NCBI GenBank assembly: GCA_027858355.1
Contig: JAQICW010000179.1
Location: 1 to 8,926 of the forward strand
Direction: 5' to 3'
From: Desulfobacula sp.
GTDB taxonomy: Bacteria; Desulfobacterota; Desulfobacteria; Desulfobacterales; Desulfobacteraceae
Length of the DNA stretch: 8,926 nucleotides
Positions 1-7,631 of this stretch are shown here, one piece after another; the stretch's first letter is position 1, and every line of letters starts with the position of its first letter. Both the position numbers and the translations under genes were made by a program. The notes below the pieces were generated by a model. It had not been told where the DNA came from and made no database searches. It saw only the letters and a list, made by a program, of their open reading frames with translations.

Positions 1-366
1 ATTTTTGTTCAGTCACCGGGAGAGGAATTTTTCAAGCTCTGCTAAAATGTGATCTATATATTATAAAAGTTATAGTGATGGATTGGCTTGTAACAGCGGT
101 TGAGGCTCATATAGTGGAATGAAAATTTCAAAACTGAAAAATATTAATATACCACATATTGGGGTTACCGAATCTTGTCTGGACTAAGTTTTTAAAATAC
201 CAGTGCACGCCGTTTATTTCCAGGCGAAACCCCATATAAATAGACACAATCGTCACTTAAAACATCAGCTTCTATGGATAGAATTTCTCAGGATAGTAAT
301 AGCATCCTTAACAATTCCAGACCAAATATTTTTCATGAATTAGGAATATTATGCTTGAACTGAGCT
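1..366. other. AT-rich intergenic stretch downstream of the hybrid kinase gene, no supportable gene
   Basis: This stretch follows the kinase stop codon. I find no long open frame on either strand. The longest readable piece is a minus-strand frame at 128-235 (35 codons from ATG, 42 if the GTG at 254-256 is used) with no ribosome site in front of it. A 15-codon minus-strand tail ending at 13-15 also looks protein-like but is cut off by stops. An imperfect inverted repeat (GGGGTT at 161-166 with AACCCC at 228-233, each flanked by ATAT) and a small palindrome at 270-283 are visible. Neither is followed by a T-run, so I see no clear Rho-independent terminator. Confidence 0.5.
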
Positions 367-2628
367 TTAAATTTCATCAAGAACTCTCCGTATCGTTTTT
401 GTAAAATCTGTCTGCACTATGGGTTTTTGTATTACGGCCTTTATACCAATTTGAGCTGCCTGCTGCTCATCTGACATTCTTTTGCTAAAACCCGTACATA
501 AAATAACGGGTATTTCAGGCCTGAGTTTCATAATTTCCAAAGCCAGAGTATCTCCTGACATATTAGGCATTGCCATATCGGAGATAATCAAATCGAAATC
601 GTCTGGTTTTGATCTGAATAGTTCCAAAGCTTCCAAGCTGCTTGTTCTAATTGTCACAGCATAGCCCAATTGTTCAAGCAACCGGCCTCCCATTTTGGCT
701 ATAGGGGCTTCATCATCAATAAATAAAATGTTCTCATTACCAGAAGGCAATTTTTCTGATTTGTAAGCGCTAATAGCACTTCTTTTTTTTGTGATAGGAA
801 AATAAATTGTAAATTTTGTTCCTACGCCCAACTTACTATCAACCGTAATTTTGCCACCATATTTTTCAACGATACCATAAACCATGGCGAGCCCCATACC
901 AGTACCCTCACCAACTCGTTTGGTTGTAAAATATGGCTCAAATATGGAATTAATTATATTCGGATCAATCCCTGTACCCGTGTCTGAAATTTTAATTTTA
1001 ATGTAATCCCCTTTACTTAAACCAATGTTTAAAAGTTCTGAAGAATCCTCTAAATATATATCTTGTAAAATTACCTCAAGGATACCGCCGGAATTTTCCA
1101 TTGCATGGGCTGCATTGGTAAAAAGATTCATCATCACTTGATGGGTTTGGGTTGCATTGCCCATTATCAGAGAATCACTTTGTATATCTGATTTGATGTC
1201 TATTGTTGTAGAGATTGATGATCGGATAAACTTTAGTACTTCCTTTATAATAATACTGATTTGGACTGGTTTAATTTCTTCATCTGATTGGCGGGCAAAT
1301 GCAAGAATTTGTTTAACAAGTTCTTTAGCTCGCTTTCCACCCGCATAGACTTCTTGTAAATCATCCTCAATTTCAGTACCTTTTTCGACTGAACCCAAAG
1401 CCAATTCAGTGAATCCAATAATGGCCGAGAGGATATTGTTAAAATCGTGAGCAATGCCCCCTGCGAGGGTACCGATCGCTTCCAATTTTTGAGAGTTATG
1501 AAGTCTTTCTGTCAATTCTTGAGTTTCTATTTTTTGTTTGGTTATTTCGTCAATCTTATTTTCAAGCACTTTTTGATAATTAAGCACCTTTGCATTATTA
1601 ATTTTCAATGTTTCCAACATTTCATTAAAAGAAAATCCCAATTGAACTATATCGTCTTTGTTTTTGGTATGATTTACAAACCGGGCTTCAAGATTACCTT
1701 CTTGCACTTTCTGCATGACAAGTGCTATCGATCGTACTGGCCTTATAATGTTCTTTGAAAATAAATACAGAACAAGCAATTGGATGAAAATCCCGGAAAT
1801 CCCAAAAAACATGAAAATATTTTGCAGGTCTTGTTTTATTTGTTTTGTTTCTTGAATTTTTCTTTTCAAACGCATTTCTAATTCAGAGGAGATATTTTTA
1901 AAATAATCTTGTATTTGAGTCGTTATACTTTCAACTACTTTGTTAGTAGCTATAATATCAAGTTCAATGAGATAATCTTCGGAAAGTAGTTCTTTAAAAC
2001 TATTTAAATACCCCTGCATACGAACATCAAGAGTTTCTGTCGCATTTATTGTTTTCTCGAATGAATCAATCACCAGGTTAAGTGCCTGGAATTTATGCAG
2101 CGTTATGGCAGAACGATAGGTTATCAGAAAATGAGTGAGATTGAACATTGGTTTTAGCAGCTTCGGGTCGTTGCTAATCAGAATAATAGAGGTCATGGAG
2201 CGATAATTTGTTTCCATCCGGGTATTAAACAATTTTTTCTTGGTCTGCAATTGAATCAACTGGTTAAAATTTATTTCATATTGATTTATTTGTTCAACAA
2301 TCTGATTGAGATTGAATTTTGTTGTTTCATTCAATTCTTTTTCATTTAAATCGCTCAATCCCGCTCTTGCTTTCTCAAGGAGAATGCCATATTGCATTTC
2401 TGCTTCTGGATTCCTTTGTGAAAAAATAACTTTCTCCCAAAAGCGTGTCTCATAAAAAAGCTCATTTAACTTGTTAAAATCTTTTTCTATTATGGCAATA
2501 TCTCTTGAGCTGATAAAATTTTCTGATTGCTGATTCAAAAAATAGATTAAAAGGCCATATCCTATGCTAAACGAAACCATCATTAATATGGCAATTGCAT
2601 AAAATTTGCTGTTGATTGATCTAAACAT
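367..2628 (-). CDS. Membrane hybrid histidine kinase with helical periplasmic sensor, HAMP and C-terminal receiver
   Basis: The 753-residue protein has a first membrane helix at about residues 10-30, a mostly helical periplasmic region at about 32-269, a second membrane helix at about 271-290, and a HAMP linker to about 343. A HisKA dimerisation helix follows with phospho-acceptor His394 in the motif GIAHDFNN. The ATPase domain shows N501/N505 (N box), the DTGTGI motif from Asp549, FEPYFTTK at 563-570 and GEGTGMGL at 573-580. The receiver (about 632-753) has the acidic pair Asp638/Asp639, phospho-acceptor Asp684, Thr712 and Lys735, so kinase and receiver both look active. There is no PAS, GAF or HPt domain. 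The start ATG lies 12 bases after the binding-protein gene. The sensor layout suits docking of a periplasmic binding protein, as in TorS or LuxQ; this pairing is inferred from adjacency. Confidence 0.95.
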   Translation of the reverse strand: MFRSINSKFYAIAILMMVSFSIGYGLLIYFLNQQSENFISSRDIAIIEKDFNKLNELFYETRFWEKVIFSQRNPEAEMQYGILLEKARAGLSDLNEKELNETTKFNLNQIVEQINQYEINFNQLIQLQTKKKLFNTRMETNYRSMTSIILISNDPKLLKPMFNLTHFLITYRSAITLHKFQALNLVIDSFEKTINATETLDVRMQGYLNSFKELLSEDYLIELDIIATNKVVESITTQIQDYFKNISSELEMRLKRKIQETKQIKQDLQNIFMFFGISGIFIQLLVLYLFSKNIIRPVRSIALVMQKVQEGNLEARFVNHTKNKDDIVQLGFSFNEMLETLKINNAKVLNYQKVLENKIDEITKQKIETQELTERLHNSQKLEAIGTLAGGIAHDFNNILSAIIGFTELALGSVEKGTEIEDDLQEVYAGGKRAKELVKQILAFARQSDEEIKPVQISIIIKEVLKFIRSSISTTIDIKSDIQSDSLIMGNATQTHQVMMNLFTNAAHAMENSGGILEVILQDIYLEDSSELLNIGLSKGDYIKIKISDTGTGIDPNIINSIFEPYFTTKRVGEGTGMGLAMVYGIVEKYGGKITVDSKLGVGTKFTIYFPITKKRSAISAYKSEKLPSGNENILFIDDEAPIAKMGGRLLEQLGYAVTIRTSSLEALELFRSKPDDFDLIISDMAMPNMSGDTLALEIMKLRPEIPVILCTGFSKRMSDEQQAAQIGIKAVIQKPIVQTDFTKTIRRVLDEI

Positions 2629-2637
2629 AGACGATTA

Positions 2638-2641
2638 CCTT
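2638..2641 (-). promoter_or_regulatory. Ribosome binding site of the kinase gene overlapping the upstream stop codon
   Basis: On the minus strand AAGG lies nine bases before the kinase ATG, and its first base is the last... of the overlap region shared with the TAA stop (2641-2643) of the binding-protein gene. Ribosomes ending the binding protein would therefore sit on the kinase initiation site, which supports translational coupling and a single transcript. Confidence 0.6.
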
Positions 2642-4398
2642 TATTGTTTGATCAAAGCGAGTTCAATGGATTTGTTTGAAGAAATCTTTTCTTTTCGAAA
2701 ATAGCTTGCTGCGATTTCAATAGAAACCTTTCCCATGGTTCTCGGTTTCTGCTCAATTGTCGCAGTAAGCTTGTTATCTTTGATCGAGGTCCTTGCCTCG
2801 GCAATGCCATCGAACCCTATAAGCACTTTGGGCAGCTTCACCCCTGACACTTCATAGGCATCAATCACTCCAAGTATCATGTTGTCATTATGCGCAAAAA
2901 CCCCATCGAAATAAGTATTCTGACGAATATAGCGAAGCATTACAGATTCGGCTTCCTTCCGATCAAAATTAGCGACTTCCCGAGAAGCAACATGAATTTT
3001 ACTGAATTTGCCAAGTGCTTCATTAAATCCAAATCCTCTCTCATATGCAGTAGATGTCCCAGAAATTCCCTCTAACTCCAAAATTTCCCCTTTTTCTTCT
3101 AAAGATTGCGCCATGAATTGGGCAGCCATCCTGCCACCTTGAATGTTATCTGATGCAATATGGCACAATACCTTGCCTCCAGAAACTTTTCTGTCCACAG
3201 TAATCACTGGCGTTCCTTTACTGTTGGCGAGTTCGATCCCCGGGTATATGGATTCCGAATTTGTGGGATTGAGAATTATAAGATCTACTTTTTGTGATAG
3301 TGCATTCGAAATATCTGTCAGTTGCCGAGCATCTTCATTTTTTGCATCAAAAACAATTAGCTCCATACCGAACAAATCAGAAGCCGCTTTAGCCCCCTCA
3401 ATCAAGGTTGAAAAAAATGGATTCTGAATCGTTGATATTAAAACAGCTACCTTTTTATTAAAGGTCTCAAAAGTGATCAAATCCAGCGGTGTTGATTTAT
3501 ATGAAGGAATTTTCATTCCCTTTAATTGTTCCCACGCCAACTCAACGCCATATTGGCCCATAAGTTCAGGATGTTGTTCTATAGTTGCTTTGATACTACC
3601 ATTTCTAATCTCTGTTCGCACGGACTCTATATTATCATACCCGGCAATTAAAATTTTTTTTGATAAGCCCAGTAAATCGATAGCCTGCAAAGCTCCCAAA
3701 GCCATTGAGTCATTCGCACAAAAAATTGCATCAATATCTTTATGCGTGTTAAGCAGATCGTAAGCCACTGAAAGGGCTTCTTCAGTATTCCAATTAGCAC
3801 TTTTAGATGCGACTATTTCAATTGAACTGTTTTTCTTAACGGCTTCGATAAATCCTTTTTTTCTTAACTCAGCATTTTCAACTCCCACAATCCCCTCAAT
3901 TACCAGAACACGTCCACGTCCTTCCAGCTTGTTTTTTACATACTCACCGATCATCTGCGAACCGACAAAATTATCAGACCCGACAAAAGGAATAGAGAGT
4001 CCCATTTGATCCATGGTCGGTTTGTGGAGAGGATTATCTATATTGATAACAAAAATACCTTTTTCCATTGCCTTTTTGCATATCTTGACTAATTTTTTAG
4101 AATCTGCAGGCGCAATGACAATAGCTCCATAATCTCTTGAGATTAAATCTTCAACAATGCTGATTTGACGTATAATATCAGTTTCGTTTTCCAAACCAAA
4201 AACTTCAAGGGAAATGTTTGATCTTTTGGCATACTCCCTTGCCCCAGCTTCCATTTTAAAAAAAAATGGGTTAGAAAGTGATTTCATAACGAGCGCAATT
4301 GTATTTCTATTATTTGCCTGTGAATGACTTGGAAAAACAAGATAGAATGCAATACACATGAAAATAATCATTTTATCAAATTTAAGCTGCGATTTCAT
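2641..4398 (-). CDS. Secreted tandem periplasmic binding protein: two RbsB-like sugar-binding domains in one chain
   Basis: The 585-residue protein starts with a signal peptide (hydrophobic core about 10-22, likely cut near the SQA at 26-28). It then carries two full type I binding-protein domains, about 32-310 and 316-585; a normal RbsB mature protein has only one. Aligned by eye to E. coli RbsB, domain 2 keeps the whole ribose-contact set as I recall it: NPFF (326-329), Asp402-Arg403, Arg454, Phe478, Asn504, Asp530 and Gln550. Domain 1 keeps NPFF (43-46), Asp121, Arg179, Asn229, Asp255 and Gln275, but has Asn122 in place of the Arg and Trp203 in place of the Phe, so it may bind a different ligand. 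A strong GGGGAG ribosome site precedes the ATG. No transporter gene is nearby, and the kinase gene follows immediately, so a sensory role is more likely than uptake. The ligand identity is inferred. Confidence 0.93.
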   Translation of the reverse strand: MKSQLKFDKMIIFMCIAFYLVFPSHSQANNRNTIALVMKSLSNPFFFKMEAGAREYAKRSNISLEVFGLENETDIIRQISIVEDLISRDYGAIVIAPADSKKLVKICKKAMEKGIFVINIDNPLHKPTMDQMGLSIPFVGSDNFVGSQMIGEYVKNKLEGRGRVLVIEGIVGVENAELRKKGFIEAVKKNSSIEIVASKSANWNTEEALSVAYDLLNTHKDIDAIFCANDSMALGALQAIDLLGLSKKILIAGYDNIESVRTEIRNGSIKATIEQHPELMGQYGVELAWEQLKGMKIPSYKSTPLDLITFETFNKKVAVLISTIQNPFFSTLIEGAKAASDLFGMELIVFDAKNEDARQLTDISNALSQKVDLIILNPTNSESIYPGIELANSKGTPVITVDRKVSGGKVLCHIASDNIQGGRMAAQFMAQSLEEKGEILELEGISGTSTAYERGFGFNEALGKFSKIHVASREVANFDRKEAESVMLRYIRQNTYFDGVFAHNDNMILGVIDAYEVSGVKLPKVLIGFDGIAEARTSIKDNKLTATIEQKPRTMGKVSIEIAASYFRKEKISSNKSIELALIKQ

Positions 4399-4478
4399 AT
4401 TTCTCCCCTTTCCAATATTAATTTTAATTTATCAACTTATAATAATAAAACTTTCTTATTTGAAACAATAAGGTTCTT

Positions 4479-5039
4479 CTATTTGAATGAGTTTTCAACA
4501 GCAGACTTCAACCTATTCTTATCCAAAGGCTTTGATATGAAAGCATCTGCCCCACACCCTAAAATCTTTTTTTTGTTATCATCTGAATCATATCCTGAAA
4601 TAGCAATTACTGTAGTGTTCTTTGTATCTTCATCCTCCTTAATTTGCATACATACTTTAAATCCATCCATCTTAGGCATAAAAAGATCGAGTATGACGAG
4701 GTGAGGCTGGAATTTAAGTATTTTTTGCCCTGCTTCAAATCCGTCAGTTGCGAATTCTAATTTAAATTCTATCCCGTCAAATATTCTTTTTATCCATTTG
4801 TGAATTTGTTCATCATCATCTACAATCAGAATTTTTTTAGAATTGAAGTCATCTTTCTTTGTTGGCTGCATCCCCTTTTTATCAATGAATGCTTCCAAGT
4901 CTGATTTAGCGATTCGATAATGTCCCCCCGGTGTGCGAAAGACTTTGAGATCGCCTGCTTTTACACATGACCATAATGTCCACCTGCTTATGGAGCATTC
5001 TTTTGCTGCTTTAGGTAGGCTGATTAGTCCTTTTTCCAT
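4479..5039 (-). CDS. Excisionase/MerR-like HTH fused to a C-terminal response-regulator receiver
   Basis: From the ATG at 5039 the protein has 186 residues. Residues 5-55 form a winged-helix DNA-binding domain of the excisionase/MerR (BldC-like, HTH_17) type, with the typical core RTPGGHYRI at 35-43. Residues 68-186 form a receiver with acidic pocket Asp74-Asp76, phospho-acceptor Asp118 in LVILDLFMP, Ser148 and Lys170, so it should be phosphorylated. The DNA-binding part precedes the receiver, opposite to most response regulators. An upstream in-frame ATG at 5126 would add 29 residues, but it lies inside the promoter, and the extension is hydrophobic and unlike the family. AAGG lies ten bases before the chosen start. 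The gene leads the binding-protein and kinase genes (80-base gap) and is the probable cognate regulator; this partnership is inferred. Confidence 0.9.
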   Translation of the reverse strand: MEKGLISLPKAAKECSISRWTLWSCVKAGDLKVFRTPGGHYRIAKSDLEAFIDKKGMQPTKKDDFNSKKILIVDDDEQIHKWIKRIFDGIEFKLEFATDGFEAGQKILKFQPHLVILDLFMPKMDGFKVCMQIKEDEDTKNTTVIAISGYDSDDNKKKILGCGADAFISKPLDKNRLKSAVENSFK

Positions 5040-5097
5040 AATTAATTGACCTTGCGATCCTATTTTTAATTTGGAGAAAATGGTTATTATGTAGAAA

Positions 5098-5126
5098 ATA
5101 TTAAATAATATAACATGAAATGTCAA
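5098..5126 (-). promoter_or_regulatory. Sigma70-like promoter for the HTH-receiver / binding protein / kinase genes
   Basis: On the minus strand a perfect -35 hexamer TTGACA (5121-5126) is followed, after exactly 17 bases, by TAATAT (5098-5103), a four-of-six match to the -10 consensus. Transcription would start near 5091 and leave a leader of roughly 50 bases before the ATG at 5039. This rules out the upstream in-frame ATG at 5126 as the start in this transcript. Confidence 0.65.
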
Positions 5127-5162
5127 ACAAATTTATTTTACACTAAGGGAACAATGATGGTA

Positions 5163-5404
5163 TTATTTGTCAGGAGTAAAATTCCACAAGTTATCGAGTG
5201 CTTCATCCACCAGTCCGGGATTTTTAAAATTTGCCAAGATACATGATATGGTATGAACAAAATTTTCAATTTCAGAGTTGAAATTACAATATATTAGGAT
5301 AGCCTTAATCTGAATTTCAAAAGATTGCTATAACGTATATTGGAGATACAGTGGAATACAAGCAACTCAATTCCATCATTCTTATATCCGATACTCGATA
5401 GCAT
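5163..5404 (-). pseudogene. Small gene of about 80 codons broken by a one-base frameshift
   Basis: An ATG at 5402-5404 with AAGG seven bases upstream opens a frame that stops at 5294-5296 after 36 codons. A second frame, one base back, is open from 5327 to the TAA at 5163-5165 and reads like a normal protein tail (NPGLVDEALDNLWNFTPDK before the stop). Moving between frames at the T-run on the minus strand (5319-5322) gives one continuous 80-residue product with no stop. I do not recognise the family. The product looks helical and fairly hydrophobic in the middle. The likely explanations are a real one-base deletion, a homopolymer sequencing error, or, less likely, frameshifting; the run does not match the classic slippery heptamer. 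It lies just upstream of the HTH-receiver promoter, on the same strand. Confidence 0.4.
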
Positions 5405-5413
5405 AATGTAACC

Positions 5414-5665
5414 TTATGAAAAATAAGGATCAGCTTGAAGGATAAGCAAGCCTGAAGCACATGGCACCCCCATAAAGAAGAGATGAATTTGGCCCTTTGT
5501 TATCTGAATAGTGCCCTTGAAAAAAATCTCCAAAGGGCACTTGCGGGCAAGATTTTCCAAAAAAGGAGTGGAGATCCTGCCCCAAACCCGGCTAAAAGCA
5601 TCGGAAATTCCTTGTGCAATGGGGCCAAGGCAGCGCTTGCATGTAAAACTACATATCCGGGATAA
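5414..5665 (-). other. GC-richer patch with an 84-codon open minus-strand frame lacking a good start
   Basis: Between an in-frame TGA at 5666-5668 and the TAA at 5414-5416 the minus strand is open for 83 sense codons, but the first half has no ATG or GTG and no ribosome site. The antisense strand also has an open frame (60 codons from the ATG at 5483, ending at 5665 inside the 3' end of the OmpA-type gene). The core at 5511-5640 is about 52 percent G+C by my count, while 5281-5340 is about 25 percent. The TAA overlaps the ribosome site of the broken small gene. It may be the remnant of an unrelated gene or of a small mobile or repeated element. I recognise no family. Confidence 0.3.
5511..5540. 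repeat. Perfect 8-bp inverted repeat downstream of the OmpA-type gene
   Basis: GTGCCCTT at 5511-5518 and AAGGGCAC at 5533-5540 can form a stem with a 14-base loop. On the minus strand a seven-T run lies in the loop rather than after the stem, so this is not a textbook terminator, although it sits about 110 bases past the OmpA-type stop codon. It could be a weak 3' processing or termination hairpin. Confidence 0.4.
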
Positions 5666-7628
5666 TCACAATTTCAACCCGTCTGTTTTTTGAACGGCCT
5701 TCCGGTGTTGTATTATCAGATATGGGATGGTAAAAGGATTTTCCAACAACCTCCATTTTTTCAGGGTCAATACCATTGTTTTCATGGAAAAACCGTGCTA
5801 CCGATGACGCCCTTGAAGCAGACAATTCCCAGTTGGATGGGAATTTATAGCGAAATCCTTCAGCAATGACTACATTGTCTGTATGCCCGATAATACGCAA
5901 CCTGCTACCCGGACTATTTTTCAGAATCTGTCCCACCTTGCCCAAAGTCGTTTTCCCCTCCTGGTTCAGGACGGCCATCCCAGAATCAAACAGAATCCGA
6001 TCAACAAAGGTAATTGTGAGTTTTTTTTCAAATTCCTTTAAAGTGGCATTCTTTGAGTCCAGTTCATGTTTTAGCTGTTCCACAAGCTCATTATAGGTTT
6101 TTTTCAAAGTTTGGGCTTGAAGGAGTGCCTCTTTTTTTTCTTTTTCAAGTTGTGTCGCCCTTTGTTTAATGGTCATGCCCTCAGTCACCTGGGACTTGAG
6201 TTCAGCAATCTTATTTCCAGTCATGGAGAGTTTCTTTTCCATCTCTTTTTCAAGAAATAAAATGTGTTCTCTGGCTTTTTGAGTTTCATCCTTCTTCAGT
6301 AAGAGAGTGTTCTTCAACTCCTTTGCTATTTTATCAATCTGTTTGGATTTGAGATCAACCTCCATTTGGAGTGATTGGATCCTTTTCTGGGACTCCTCTA
6401 ATTGAATCCGGCTTTGACTATTGATATTCTCAAGTGATGCAACGTTTCTGTTTGATTCCAGAATGTTTGCCTCAAGTCCCAGAATTTTTTTATTTCCGGC
6501 TTCAATCAATAGTCTGTCCTTGTGATTTATCTCTTCCACTTGCCCTATCTTTTCCAGGTCTTTGGAACGGGTTTCCCCTATTATCTCAAGCTCGGTTTCA
6601 AATTTGGAAATTTGGGATGTAAGACTATTAATTTTTTGTTCATATAGTTTTTTTTCATCTTCAAGTGCTTGACTGATTGCATTGGATTTTTCAACTTCAA
6701 CCTTAAGTTTTTCTTCATTGGATGCAATTTCTTTTTTGAAATCCTTTGCCTCTATTTTAAGCTTTCTTATCTGTTCCGTAGCTGATTTGAGCTGTTCTTC
6801 CAGTTCCTTGATGGAATGTTCCAGTTGAGCGATTGATTTTAGCGCCTCCTTCTTCAGAGAGAGTGTGCTCTTCAACTCCTTTGCAATTTTGTCAAGTTGT
6901 TTAGATTTGAGATCAACCTCCATTTGAAGTGATTGAATTCTTTCCTGGGACTCCTCTAATTTAATCCGGCTTTGACTATTGATATTCTCAAGTGATGCAA
7001 CTTTTCTGTTTGATTCCAGAATGTTTGCCTCAAGTCCCAGATTTTTTTTATTTCCGGTTTCAATCAATAGTCTGTCCTTGTGATTTGTTTCTTCCAATTG
7101 CCCTATCTTTTCCAGGTCTTTGGAATGGGTTTTCTTTATTTTTTCAAGCTCGGTTTCAAAGTTGGAAATTTTGGATGTAAGACTATTGATTTTTTGTTCA
7201 TATTGTTTTTTTTCATCTTCAAGTGTTTGACTGATTGCATTGGCTTTTTCAACTTCAACCTTAAGTTTTTCTTCATTGGATGCAATTTCTTTTTTAAAAT
7301 CTTTTGCCTCTATTTCAAGCTTTCTAACCTGTTCTGTAGCTGATTTGAGCTGCTCTTCCAGTTCCTTGATGGAATGTTTCTGTTGAGCGATTGATTTTAG
7401 AGCCTCTTTATTTTCCAGTTCATTGGTTTTTTGCATTTCTTCCAATAGCTTGGAGGTTTTTTCTAAAGTTTTTCTTGAGACCAGCACTTGTTCTTCTAAT
7501 TGCTCAGTTTCTTCCATACTTTTCTTTAATTCATTTTTTATATCATAAAGCTGTTTATAGAAAATGCCTCCTGTTATGCAAGCTATGAAAAGCAAAATTG
7601 CCAGAACCTTGGATATTGTTTTCTCCAT
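5649..7628 (-). CDS. Membrane-anchored long coiled-coil protein with C-terminal OmpA/MotB-like peptidoglycan-binding domain
   Basis: From the ATG at 7628 the protein has 659 residues. A basic N-terminus and a hydrophobic segment (about 8-24) anchor it in the membrane. FIAC at 14-17 resembles a poor lipobox, so a lipoprotein is possible but less likely. Residues about 25-530 are rich in Glu, Lys, Gln and Leu heptads and should be one long coiled coil. Residues 537-659 are an OmpA-type domain with Asp584 (in GHTDN) and Arg606 (in SASRA), the positions expected to hold diaminopimelate, plus a closing GRSKNRR motif. The protein could span from the membrane to the cell wall. A TTG 17 codons upstream was rejected because GGAGGTG lies just before the chosen ATG. 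The coiled coil contains a 186-residue tandem duplication. Its partner is unknown, and no motA-like gene is adjacent. Confidence 0.9.
   Translation of the reverse strand: MEKTISKVLAILLFIACITGGIFYKQLYDIKNELKKSMEETEQLEEQVLVSRKTLEKTSKLLEEMQKTNELENKEALKSIAQQKHSIKELEEQLKSATEQVRKLEIEAKDFKKEIASNEEKLKVEVEKANAISQTLEDEKKQYEQKINSLTSKISNFETELEKIKKTHSKDLEKIGQLEETNHKDRLLIETGNKKNLGLEANILESNRKVASLENINSQSRIKLEESQERIQSLQMEVDLKSKQLDKIAKELKSTLSLKKEALKSIAQLEHSIKELEEQLKSATEQIRKLKIEAKDFKKEIASNEEKLKVEVEKSNAISQALEDEKKLYEQKINSLTSQISKFETELEIIGETRSKDLEKIGQVEEINHKDRLLIEAGNKKILGLEANILESNRNVASLENINSQSRIQLEESQKRIQSLQMEVDLKSKQIDKIAKELKNTLLLKKDETQKAREHILFLEKEMEKKLSMTGNKIAELKSQVTEGMTIKQRATQLEKEKKEALLQAQTLKKTYNELVEQLKHELDSKNATLKEFEKKLTITFVDRILFDSGMAVLNQEGKTTLGKVGQILKNSPGSRLRIIGHTDNVVIAEGFRYKFPSNWELSASRASSVARFFHENNGIDPEKMEVVGKSFYHPISDNTTPEGRSKNRRVEIVIIPDM
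6288..7403 (-). repeat. In-frame tandem duplication of 558 bp inside the OmpA-type coiled-coil gene
   Basis: Two copies lie head to tail: copy 1 at 6846-7403 (residues 76-261) and copy 2 at 6288-6845 (residues 262-447), each beginning ALKSIAQ. By eye they differ at about 24 of 186 residues, roughly 87 percent identity, with long identical stretches of DNA. The period is exactly 186 codons, so the frame is kept. As 186 is not a multiple of seven, the heptad register must be reset by a stutter or hendecad. The similarity points to a fairly recent duplication. Confidence 0.9.
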
Positions 7629-7631
7629 ATT

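Noticed and set aside
13..60. Fifteen-codon minus-strand tail resembling the C-terminus of a protein
   Set aside because: It is closed by a TAA at 61-63, and the neighbouring frames are stopped too, so no gene can be built from the window.
128..256. Minus-strand frame of 35 (ATG 235) or 42 (GTG 256) residues downstream of the kinase gene
   Set aside because: The translation is aromatic-rich and superficially protein-like, but there is no ribosome site or promoter and nothing recognisable; its length fits chance in AT-rich DNA.
4455..4472. CTTATT/AATAAG hairpin between the HTH-receiver and binding-protein genes, followed by a T-rich stretch on the minus strand
   Set aside because: The 6-bp stem is almost all A-T and too weak to call a terminator; at most it could attenuate read-through.
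5040..5126. Upstream extension of the HTH-receiver protein to the ATG at 5126
   Set aside because: The start would overlap the -35 box, and the added residues are hydrophobic and unlike the HTH family; the ATG at 5039 starts exactly at the domain.
5483..5665. Plus-strand 60-codon frame in the GC-richer patch, overlapping the end of the OmpA-type gene
   Set aside because: It has a weak ribosome site and runs antisense into a clear gene, and two other frames over the same bases are equally open, so no strand choice is supported.
5649..7628. Flagellar stator MotB
   Set aside because: The wall-binding domain is MotB-like, but the long coiled coil, the absence of the MotB plug and conserved membrane Asp, and the lack of a motA neighbour argue against it.
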